Shown in pieces: positions 55,020-64,000 of a stretch of 64,000 nt of DNA. The notes below the pieces were generated by a model. That model saw only the letters and a list, made by a program, of their open reading frames with translations, did no database searches and had not been told where the DNA came from. The stretch comes from Megaustenia siamemsis (Eukaryota > Mollusca > Gastropoda > Stylommatophora > Ariophantidae): positions 76,941,712 through 77,005,711 of the forward strand of contig JAVIAB010000051.1 of assembly GCA_032433765.1 (NCBI GenBank), given 5' to 3'. Within the stretch, counting starts at the first letter, position 1; every line of letters starts with the position of its first letter. Made by a program: the position numbers and the translations under genes.

Positions 55020-55434
55020 TATTTTCACTTTCAGAATTCCAGCGTCTGGAACACGAATTTTATTGATTCATTGATATATTGATTATACAATCGAAACCAG
55101 CGAACTTAGACACACTTATATGAGGTCCCCCCCCCCCCCACCCTTGTCCATACAATAAAGAGTTTGAACAGTAATGACTCCCCTAGATCGCTAGTTGTAC
55201 TCAAGCATAAAACATGTCACGCATGCTTTTTTTAAAATTGTATTTCTCAGCGTTTAATTTAAAATTCATTCGGTCTAAGGATGAATGACTCATCTGTCAC
55301 AGCCAAACTATCCCCAGAAGACGCACAGCTAATGTTGCTATTACTTGGTCAGTTATTAGTCAATCCGTCAGTTGGTTAGTCACCAGACCGCATAGCATCT
55401 TCAATGCAAGTCGGATAAATCATAAACTGGTGTG
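55020..55434. other. Unassigned sequence
   Basis: A C-run lies at about 55128-55139. No feature is otherwise seen. Confidence 0.35.
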
Positions 55435-55625
55435 GGGACTGGATGGTTTAGAAAGAAGACTTTGGCCTCAGGACAAGATGGTCCCGAGTTCGATCCCCAC
55501 CAAAGACGGTGGGAATTTTTCAAAAACCGAATCCGTGGTTTCTTCATGGCTTGGTTTAGTTTGGTTTGGTTATGGGAAGCCCCGGTATCACTGCAAACGA
55601 ATTAAAAATCCATAATTGCTCAACC
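55435..55625 (+). mobile_element. tRNA-like sequence, probably a SINE head
   Basis: GTGGGGACTGGATGG...CCCGAGTTCGATCCCCACC has complementary ends and a B-box-like GAGTTCGATCCCC. The T stem would not pair and the D-arm spacing is irregular, so a functional tRNA is unlikely. GGTTTAGTTTGGTTTGGTTA and GCCCCGGTATCACTGC follow as a possible body. Confidence 0.45.
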
Positions 55626-56949
55626 GCCCGCGTCGTGGAATCATCCGAATTACTATCTCATCTCCCAAACAAAGAAAGGTAGCTGTAGTCCCTATCATAG
55701 CAGTCTCAGAACACGCCAAAAAATATAAGGTGAAACCGCACAGAAAGTGAACACAGCCAACTGTTCCCTGTCATACGATATCATCATTCATCGTAAACAA
55801 TTGGAATATCGGAACATGATCCAAACGGATGAAGCACACAGCACACGGTGTGCACAGAGCACCTAACTCAGTAGCTCCCGCAACAAGCCGGACTTGGAAT
55901 ATGAGGAAACTGCAACAAGGAATACTTTCATACATAGCCTTCAATGGTTCCTGCAGCCTATCCACCATATTGACCAGAAGTTCACGTTCTCCTGAAAATC
56001 ATGATCGTCATATTTTTTTTTTTAAATGTATAGCGCTTGATGATGTTAAGACATCATTTTTGACTCCAAATCCGAACATATAAAACACAGTTAGTCGTCA
56101 GATTATCCCCGTCTCACATCAAACAACAGACCGTAAGATTAGCATATGGCCGGTCTTGGGATATACGACGAGCCATCATGATGACATAGCACACACAACA
56201 ATGGCAGCGCCTATATATTCCTGATTACTCTAGTGAATGCAGCCTACAACGAACGAAACACGGTGCAAATTCTCTAAAGAGATAAAACTGTGGCTGACTT
56301 GACGAAGCAGTTCACATTAATGAGTTGTAACATGTATATAACTTGCATCAAGCAATTCCAACAACGGTCATGAACAGCACTCAATGTGACGTAAAGCGCA
56401 GATCAATTCTAGCCGGTAGAAGGTTGCATTCACAAAACATGATTTGTCAAAAAGGAATATTGCCGTGCGTACAACTCCGCTTCATCGGCGCAGATGTGTT
56501 AAGTAGAACACCATTTTGACTTTAACGCATAAAGGTGCAATGGAGAGCCGAAATTAATCAGACCCCAAATGCACTTTCTGCAGCGATGGAAAGAACGTGA
56601 ACTAGATCCACCATCTTAGGAACGGAAGTCCAAGTTCTTCATGGCATTACCATGATCTCTGAGTAGTGGGATCTGATGTCTAGCCATCTCGGATAACAAC
56701 AACAAACAGGAGGTCCCGTGTGCAACCGCGCATGTTAAAAGAAAAACCTGTGTACTTAAAAATCGAAAAGAGTTGGTAAAAAAATGGTCGCTGTCCCTCA
56801 GCAAAATTTGTTAAGCAAATCTGCTCATCCATGCCGAAGACGGATGTATCGGGTCGAAAGGAGCTGATGTTGCGGAGTTGCCGGAAAAAAAAGCAACACA
56901 ACGCGTCCACGCCTACTTAACGGGTTAACGCTAAGAAGATAAACCGGCG
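55626..56949. other. Unassigned sequence, GC slightly raised
   Basis: About 1.3 kb without recognised repeats. ORFs of 62-84 codons at 55771-56083 and 56616-56910 carry no known motif. A decayed transposon is possible but not shown. Confidence 0.35.
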
Positions 56950-57945
56950 TGGTAAAACCACAAACTATTAAAACTGTGATAGAACAACAAACCATTAAAA
57001 CTGTGATAGAACCATAAACCATTAAGACTGATAGAACTGCAAACCATTAAAACTGTGAAAGAACCAAAAACCATTAAAACTGTAATAGAACCGCAAACCA
57101 TTAGAACTGTGGTAAAACCACAAACCATTAAAACTGTGATAGAACCACAAACAATTAAAGATGTGACAGAACCACAAACCATTAAAACTGGTAAAACCAC
57201 AAACCATTAAAACTGTGATAGTACCACAAACAATTAAAACTGTGATAGAACCACAACCCATTAAAACTGTGATAGAACCACAACCCATTAAAACTGTGGT
57301 AGAACCGCAAACAATAAAAGATGTGACAGAACCACAAACCATTAAAACTGTGGTAAAACCACAAACCATTAAAACTGTGATAGAACCACAAACCACTAAA
57401 ACTGTGATAGAACCACAACCCATTAAAACTGTGGTAGAACCACAAACCATTAAAACTATGTTAGAACCGCAAACCATTTAAACTGTGGTAAAACCACAAA
57501 CCATTTAAACTGTGGTAAAACCACAAACCATTAAAACTGTGATAGAAACACAAACAATTAAAGATGTGACAGAACCACAAACCATTAAAACTGTGGTGAA
57601 ACCACAAACCATTAAAACTGTGATATAACCACAAATCATTAAAACTATGATAAAACCACAACCCATTAAAACTGATAGAACCACAACCCATTAAAATTGT
57701 GATAGAACCACAACCCATTATAGCTGTGATAGAACCGCAAACCATTAAAGTTGTGATAGAACCACAAACAATTAAAGATGTGATAGAACCACAAACCATT
57801 AAAACTGTGGTAGAACCACAAACAATTAAAGATATGATAGAACCACAAACCATTAAAACTGATAGAACCACAAACAATTAAAGATGTGACAACTACAAAC
57901 CATTAAAGATGTGATAGAACCACAAATCATTAAAACTGTGAAGCC
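56950..57945. repeat. 27-bp minisatellite
   Basis: About 36 units contain AACCACAAACCATTAAAACT and GTGATAG. The 27-bp period keeps frame, giving PQTIKTVIE nonapeptides on the plus strand. In-frame TAA (CATTTAAAC) and short units break it, so it is treated as non-coding. Confidence 0.95.
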
Positions 57946-58110
57946 AGAATATGTTTTAATAATCTAAACGTCAGGAGATCGAGTCGGCGCAACGCAAAAA
58001 TCAAACTAAGGAGATCTATGTGCTTTCTGTGCTTTTGTATGAATCTTACTGCAAGCAGAATAGAAAAATAACCACCATTTCACACAAGAAACATCGTAAA
58101 AATAAATAAA

Positions 58111-58365
58111 CTCAGTCGATGAGTGGTTAGTGCGCTCGCTTCCTGATCAAAATGGCCCGAGTTTAATTTTCAGAACTGGAGAATTGTTTTTTTTTGAAAC
58201 GACTAGACCCCAGGGTTCACACAGGCTCTAGAAATTGGTACCAGAGATTTTCCCGGAAAGTAAAGGCGGTCTGACGTTATACTGATCAAATCACCCAAGA
58301 ATGTAACCATTGTCATGGAAAGATATGATCACTAACACCATATTCCCCATACGCATAGAAAGGCA
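58111..58365 (+). mobile_element. SINE B, plus strand
   Basis: The head CTCAGTCGATGAGTGGTTAG then TGCGCTCGCTTCCTGATC is followed by a decayed B-box region (CCCGAGTTTAATTTTCAG). The body has CAGGGTTCACACAGGCT, GGTACCAGAGATTTTCCCGG, AAAGTAAAGGCGG and CACTAACACCATATTCCCC. The last three are recognisable relatives of SINE A segments. Confidence 0.75.
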
Positions 58366-58766
58366 GGGAAGATAACTTTTATTTTTATTTTACTTTTACA
58401 TAAGTACAATTATTTTATACATTTTTTGATCCCACAAAGTCAGCAACGAAGAAGTGCTCATGGATTGCAACCAAAGAAATGTGGTATCTGGTAGACGTTA
58501 GGCCTCGGTTGGTCACTTGATCAGAAGAGACCAGTATCAATTACAAGAACCGAACCGTCATACATCGGACTAATAGTGTAAGAATGTCTAAAGAGATACA
58601 AATTAGGACAAATGGCGGCAAACCGTTGAAACAGATATAAACAGTGAAGGCCAGATATGGGGTACGCTGCGAAGGATGGCTACTTACAGGGCAAAATGAG
58701 AAACTTTGTTATTACCCTACAAAGTGTAACACAGTGAACCTACTACTTGCTGCTTTGCCTAACTGT
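58366..58766. other. Unassigned sequence
   Basis: No feature is supported. Confidence 0.35.
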
Positions 58767-58781
58767 AAGAAATATATAATA

Positions 58782-59053
58782 ATAATAATAATTTTTAAAA
58801 AAGTAAAGTACCCACGTCACGCCAAGTGGCGTATAGGGAATATGGTGTTAGTGACGATAAATTTTACAGACCTTCGGCACATGATTTTTGGGGTAATGTG
58901 GTCGGTATTACGACCGTGACGCTTTACTTTCCCAGAAAAAAAATACGGTACTCATTAAAGGCTGGGAAAACCCGGAAGCCGTCGGTTGGAATCGAACCCG
59001 ACCTCTTGTCCTTTGTAGTCCAGTTCACTAACCACTGAGCTATCGCGGCTCCC
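58782..59053 (-). mobile_element. SINE A, near full length, with 15-bp TSD
   Basis: A perfect 15-bp duplication, AAGAAATATATAATA, at 58767-58781 and 59054-59068 bounds the copy. The minus strand begins GGGAGCCGCGATAGCTCAGT. It has GGTTCGATTCC, the body, and the GTACTTTACTTTTTT 3' end. Its long perfect TSD marks it as one of the younger insertions. Confidence 0.95.
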
Positions 59054-59068
59054 AAGAAATATATAATA

Positions 59069-59443
59069 CATGTATATAAACATGTTACAATAGCACATGC
59101 ACATTATGATAAAGATACAACAAATAAAGGCATCAAATATATTCTCTGTCATTAGTGCGAGCACAGATAACTCTAAAACAAAACAAAGATCAATAAATAA
59201 TCTCCCCTACTTGGGCGCCAAACCCAAAGGTTTAATTACCGTGTTGGAGGAAGCGAAGTCTGTAGTTGTACACTAAACACATTTGTTTCCCATCACCATC
59301 ACAGCCAAATTATCCCTATTACTTTAATAACTGACATTATGTAGCTCGGGTGCAGAAACAAAAATGCAACCAACAATAACTAGTGAGAGAGCAGCCGTCT
59401 GGATACTAGCAAATCCTTTCATGTTAAGAACAACTTCTCAGTA
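59069..59443. other. Unassigned sequence
   Basis: No feature is supported. Confidence 0.35.
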
Positions 59444-60465
59444 TCACCACCATCATGTGCTATACCGGTTGGCGTAGGCGATCATGTACTTTTATTTTGT
59501 ACTTCAATTTTGTTGTTGAATGTTTTCCACGCCATGACACCAAGCTATTTAGTATCTTCTCTCTTTGTCGTCCGCGATCTCTCTTTCCCCATATTTTTCC
59601 AGTTGTAACCAAGTATTCTAATTTTCCTCTTCTCATGATGTGCCCGAAAAATATTGTTTCTTTCTTATGGTTTTTAGGAGCTCCCTTTTTGTGTTGGCCT
59701 CTTAGAATGTCCTCATTTGGTCTTTTTAGCTTGGTTTCTTTGTTTGTTTGGTTTCTCGTGGCAAGGCGCTGTGCCGAGGAGTACATGTTCGCTGCTGCTT
59801 CGGACCATCTATTGTTCATTGTTTGTTTTTCTGTTATTTGTGATTGTTTTTTTTTCTGTTATTTGTGATTGCTATTTGTAATTCTTAGGGTTGCCAATAT
59901 ATGTTTTTTTATGATTCTCAGATCCTTGCCATCAATGTTTAATTTCTCCAGCATATTGATTTCCACATGTTTTACTTTGTCGAATGTTATTTTGTAGACT
60001 ATAAAGCACAAACACTACAGGTCTTTCTATCAATGTTCTCAGATGGTTCCTCGCTTATTTCTGGTTTTATTTTGTTTCTTACACGTCTCATGATGATTCT
60101 TAGTAATATTTTGGTCATGAGACTAAACGTGTGATGGTTTTCGTAATCTGTGGCACCTGACTTCATCGGTATGGATACAAAGATAGATTTTAGTAGATCT
60201 TCAGGTATGTGTCCACTGTTATATATGTCATTGAGTAGTTTTCTTATGACCTGTACTCCCAGCTCTAGTAATACATCTATCTCTTCGATTGTTATATATG
60301 TCATTGAGTAGTCTAGTTATGACTTGTACTCCCAGCTCTCCTAATGCACCTATCTCTCCGATTGTTATATTGTCGGGACCTGGAGCGTTGCTTCTGTTCA
60401 TGTGTTGAAATGCCACCTCCACTTTACTCTGCATTATTGGTGGTCCTGTGTCTTTGTATTAATTT
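59444..60465 (-). mobile_element. LINE-Y, rearranged copy
   Basis: From the 3' end (CATCACCACCATCATGTGC, reversed tail), the minus strand reads RGRQREKILNSLVSWRGKHS, FFGHIMRRGKLEYLVTTGK and TNEDILRGQHKKGAPKNHKK. The order then jumps to reverse transcriptase N-terminal parts: MTKILLRIIMRRVRNKIKPE, SGHIPEDLLKSIFVSIPMK and NAPGPDNITIGEIGALGELG. The central palm with motifs A to C is deleted. About 65 bp (GTCATTGAGTAGT, ATGACTTGTACTCCCAGCTC) is tandemly duplicated at 60216-60360. A foreign 150-bp piece (GCGCTGTGCCGAGGAGTAC) sits near 59760-59880. Confidence 0.8.
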
Positions 60466-60814
60466 GTTAGCCCTGGTCTTTTGTTATCATTGAGTTGACT
60501 GATATATTATGTCCATATTACATTATCTTCTCCTGTCCCATTATTATATCTCAGTATAGACAGAGCTAACAAGCAAACACGAATGTGTTCTGACCAGGGT
60601 AGCCCTAGTTGGTTGAAACGAGCTTTTTATTCTGATTGTGCCTTCGCGAGATGATTAAATCCTCTGGCCTTTGGTTTATAATGCACAAGAATGATAAATG
60701 GGCTAAATGTGTTGTGTAACTGTGATATCTCTGTTTTCAGTTCCAAAGACATCCGACTTCTGTACAGCAAGTTTGGCTGCCGGATTACTTGCTCTTGAAT
60801 CACTCCTCACTTAA
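60466..60814. other. Unassigned sequence
   Basis: No feature is recognised. Confidence 0.35.
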
Positions 60815-62750
60815 CCAGACTAGTTAGTGCTCATTTCACCAAACTAGTTAGCACTCATTTCACCAGACTAGTAAGTGCTCACTTCAGAAGACTAGTTAGT
60901 ACTCATTTCACCAAACTAGTTAGTACTCATTTCACCAGACTAGTAAGTGCTCACTTCAGAAGACTAGTTAGTACTCATTTCACTAGACTAGTTTGTACTC
61001 ACTTCACCAGACTAGTTAGTACTCACTTCGCCAGATTAGTTAGTACTCACTTCACCAGACTAGATAGTTCTCAGTTTGTCAGAATAGTTAGTTCTCACTT
61101 CACCAGATTAGTTAGTTCTCACTTCGCAGACTAGTTAGTTCTCACTTCACCAGACCAGTTAGTTCTCACTTCACCAGACTAATTAGTTCTCAGTTCACCA
61201 GACTAGTTAGTTCTCATGTTGTCAGAATAGTTAGTTCTCACTTCACCATACTAGTTAGTTCTCACCTCGTCAGACTAATTAGTTCTCACGTCGTCAGACT
61301 AGTTATTGCTCACTTCACCAGATTAGTTAGCTCTCACTTCACGAGACTAGTTAGTTCTCACTTCACTAGACCTGTTAGTTCTCAGTTCACCAGACTACTT
61401 AGTTCTCATGTTGTCAGAATAGTTAGTTCTCACTTCTCCCAACTAGCTAGTTCTCACGTCGTCAGACTAGTTAGTTCTCACGTCATCAGACTAGTTAGTT
61501 CTCACAACACTAGAATAGTTAGTTCTCACGTCGTCAGACTAGTTAGTTCTCACAACACTAGAATAGTTAGTTCTCACGTCGTCAGACTAATTAATTCTCA
61601 CGTCGTCAGACTAGTTAGTTCTCACAACACTAGAATAGTTAGTTCTAACGTCGTCAGACTAATTAGTTCTCACGTCGTCAGACTAGTTAGTTCTCACGTC
61701 GTCAGACCAGTTAGTTCTCACAACACTAGAATAGGTAGTTCTCACGATATCAGGCCAGTTAGTTCTCACGTCGTAAGACTAGTTTGTTCTCACTTCACCA
61801 GACTAGTTAGTTCTCACGTCGTCAGATTAGTTAGTTCTCACGTCGTAGACTAGTTAGTTTTCACGTCATCAGACTATGGTTAGTTCTCACTGCACCAGAT
61901 TAGTTCGTTCTCACTTCACCATACTAATTAGTTCTCACATCGTCAAACGAGTTAGCTCTCACTTCACCAGACCTGTTAGTTCTCACTTCACCAGACTAAT
62001 TAGTTCTCATTTCATCAGACTAGTTAGTTCTCACTTCACAAGACTAGTTAGTTCTCACATCGTCAAACGAGTTAGTTCTCACTTCACCAGACCTGTTAGT
62101 TCTCACTTCACCAGACTAATTAGTTCTCATTTCATCAGACTAGTTAGTTCTCACTTCACAAGACTAGTTAGTTCTCACGTCGTCAGACGAGTTAGTTCTC
62201 ACTTCACCAGACCAGCTAGTTCTTAATTCACCAGACTAGTTAGTTCTCACTTCACGAGATTAGTTAGTTCTCACGTCGTCAGACTAATTAGTTCTCACGT
62301 CGTCAGACTAATTAGTTCTCACTTCACTAGACCTGTTAGTTCTCACTTCACCAAACTATTTAGTTCTCACGTCATCAGACTAATTAGTTCTTACTTCAGA
62401 AGACTAGTTAGTTCTCACATCGTCAGACGAGTTAGTTCTGACTTCACCAACTAATTATTTCTCACTTCACCAGACTAGTTAGTTCTCACTTCACCAAACT
62501 AGTTAGTTCTTACTTTACCAAACTAGTTAGTTCTCACTCCCCCAGACCTGTTAGTTCTCACTTCCCCAGACTAGTTAGTTCTCACTTCCCCAGACTAGTT
62601 AGTTCTCACTTCACCAGACTAGTTAGTTCTCACGTCGTCAGACCAGTTAGTTCTCACTTCACCAGACTAGTTAGTTCTCACTTCACCAGACTAGTTAGTT
62701 CTCACTTCACCAGACTAGTTAGTTCTCACGTCGTCAGGCTAGTTAGTCTG
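60815..62750. repeat. 24-bp minisatellite, about 80 units
   Basis: Units read GACTAGTTAGTTCTCACTTC followed by ACCA, with CGTCGTCA and AACACTA variants. A five-unit block of 120 bp is exactly repeated at 61937-62176. Each unit carries the near-palindrome AACTAGTTAG. Confidence 0.95.
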
Positions 62751-62754
62751 TTTC

Positions 62755-63085
62755 TCAAAGCTTACCAGTAAGAGTTGAGCTGGATTTTGCGCTACTGATT
62801 CTGACGTCATGAGTCAACCATGACCCTCTGGCCGTCTTGAGCCCCGACTTTACTGCCCCATTTTTTTGTTTTCTAAGCCTCTCTCCAGAGAGCAAGCTTC
62901 GGATGTTATGTGTCCAGCTAATGACTAGATTCATGGAGATGACCCATCTCTCTCTCTCTCTCTCTCTCTCTCTAATATAAAATTAGCATGATAAACTGCC
63001 CACACAAGATAGTCAAATTTTAAGTCTTTGTAAAGTTGACTTATGCAACATATCTTTGTCAATAGAAGTGAGAATGAGAGTTCCT
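62755..63085. other. Unassigned sequence with (TC)n
   Basis: A (TC)n run of about 28 bp lies at 62946-62973. Adjacent CRE-like and AP-1-like sites at 62802-62816 are described under findings. Confidence 0.4.
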
Positions 63086-63089
63086 TGGT

Positions 63090-63530
63090 GCTCTATATAG
63101 AACCAATTCTGAATTAATGGAAGCGAATCATGGACCGTAGACAAACAAATGAAATGACGATTAGAGGCCACAGAGATGGGAGTTCTCAGAAGAATGTTGA
63201 AAGTTCCCTGGACAGCTAAAAAGACCAATGAGGAAATTCTCAAAGAGGCCACTACAAAAAGGGAGCTCATAAAAAACATCAGAAATAAACAATCAACATT
63301 TTTCTGGCACATCATAAGAAGAGGAAAGTTGGAATACTTGATTACAACTAGAAAAATAGAAGGAAAGAGAGATCGCGGACGACAAAGATAGAAAATACTG
63401 GATAACTTGGTGTCATGGCATGGAAAACAGTCAACAACAGAACTGATACGTTACACTGTAGATGGAAGATTGTGGAAGGACATGATCGCCTAAGTCAACC
63501 GGTATGGCACATGAAGATGAAGAAGAAAGC
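63090..63530 (+). mobile_element. LINE-Y 3' end
   Basis: In shifting frames it encodes a degraded YGSESW region, MGVLRRMLKVPWTAKKTNEE, ILKEATTKRELIKNIRNKQS, TFFWHIIRRGKLEYLITTRK and IEGKRDRGRQR. It ends GCCTAAGTCAACCGGTATGG then a GAAGATGAAGAAG tail. Stops at 63390 and elsewhere disable it. Confidence 0.85.
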
Positions 63531-63704
63531 TGACAATTTCGTTGGAAGAGTTATAGCGTTAGGGAACCTACATGACGTCCGCACTGTCGACGCACTTCAA
63601 GAGCTTACATATACGAGTGTGTTGAAGCTTACACATTTTACAACAAAAACGTTTTACTGTAACGCAAAAGACTCGAATCTTATGGGGCAAGAATTACCTT
63701 CCTA

Positions 63705-63838
63705 CAGTGTGTATCTGTGTTAGTCATATCTCATATTTTAGTGTGTGTATCTGTGTTAGTCATATCTCATATTTTAGAGTGTGTCTGTGCTAGTCACATC
63801 TCATATCTTAGTGTGTGTGTGTCTGTGTTAGTCACCTC
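63705..63838. repeat. Short minisatellite, about 36-38 bp
   Basis: Three to four units contain GTGTGTATCTGTGTTAGTCA and TATCTCATATTTTAG. Confidence 0.85.
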
Positions 63839-64000
63839 TAGTGACTCGGGCAGATGGTGCTCTTTAAACCTTGGAGGGCAGACTCCCCCTACAGAAAAGA
63901 CAATCTGCTGCATTGCAGGAAGATTGGGGACAATCAAAGGCTAAGGAAAGCAAACCTGAATAAAATGCTGGCTGAAATCGGATGCACTGGGCCACTGGCG
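63839..64000 (+). other. Unassigned sequence at window edge
   Basis: GACTCGGGCAGATGGTGCTC, CTTGGAGGGCAGACTCCCCC and AAGACAATCTGCTGCATTGC have higher GC than the flanks. They look like the leader of a repeated element continuing beyond the window, but I cannot assign it. Confidence 0.3.

Noticed and set aside
54233..55082. Cysteine/valine-rich ORFs of 248-277 codons on both strands.
   Set aside because: The 34-bp repeat is open in nearly every frame.
55437..55510. Functional tRNA gene with complementary ends.
   Set aside because: The T stem does not pair and spacing is off. It was kept only as a tRNA-like SINE head.

Overview
The window looks like repeat-dominated, AT-rich animal DNA with almost no host coding sequence. 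It has no operons, no densely packed ORFs and no prokaryotic signals. It carries non-LTR retrotransposon (LINE) fragments, tRNA-derived SINEs with target-site duplications (TSDs), Penelope-like element remnants and one recognisable spliced exon. A mollusc, possibly a heterobranch gastropod, fits the mixture of LINEs and SINEs, but that is inference from memory of similar elements and is not proven here.

The one confident host feature is a 101-nt exon on the minus strand at 41903-42003. It encodes the alpha-1 repeat of an SLC24-type Na+/Ca2+(,K+) exchanger and has proper splice sites on both sides. Much of the surrounding sequence is therefore probably intronic. A second, much weaker exon candidate with a hydrophobic helix lies at 3403-3520 (minus).

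Layout. 1-14 kb: Penelope-like remnants (390-1045, 10690-12075, 13150-13290), a core SINE, a pair of inverted 25-bp minisatellites (1348-1772 and 5106-5478), a 15-bp minisatellite (6259-8108) that grows out of a SINE promoter, a dimeric tRNA SINE (10157-10481) and a LINE 3' end (13545-14280). 14.4-19.5 kb: a 25-bp satellite with higher-order structure and a suspicious 1.05-kb duplication. 19.8-28.3 kb: broken LINE ends on both strands and a 52-bp minisatellite derived from a SINE. 29-32.6 kb: a 22/26-bp minisatellite interrupted by two LINEs. 32.6-39 kb: fairly plain sequence plus the most complete LINE-X copy (36119-38254). 39.3-43.9 kb: a composite SINE, a 25-bp minisatellite, the SLC24 exon and a 28-bp minisatellite. 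44.2-45.7 kb: a three-level transposon nest. 46-54 kb: more LINEs, including the least decayed one (48847-50412, minus). 54.3-62.8 kb: 34-, 27- and 24-bp minisatellites with SINEs and a LINE between them. 63-64 kb: one more LINE end and unassigned sequence.

How it fits together. The LINE families (labelled X, Y, W, Z, L5, L6, L7 and L8 here only) all appear as 5'-truncated or internally deleted copies, often with short GAT-, AAG- or ATAG-type tails. At least four tRNA-headed SINE types are present. One core SINE ends in the same hairpin and ATAG tail as LINE L5, so the two look like a parasite-host pair. Several minisatellites start exactly inside SINEs, which suggests that SINE insertions seed tandem arrays here. 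Tandem arrays make up roughly a quarter of the window. None of the LINE copies is intact.
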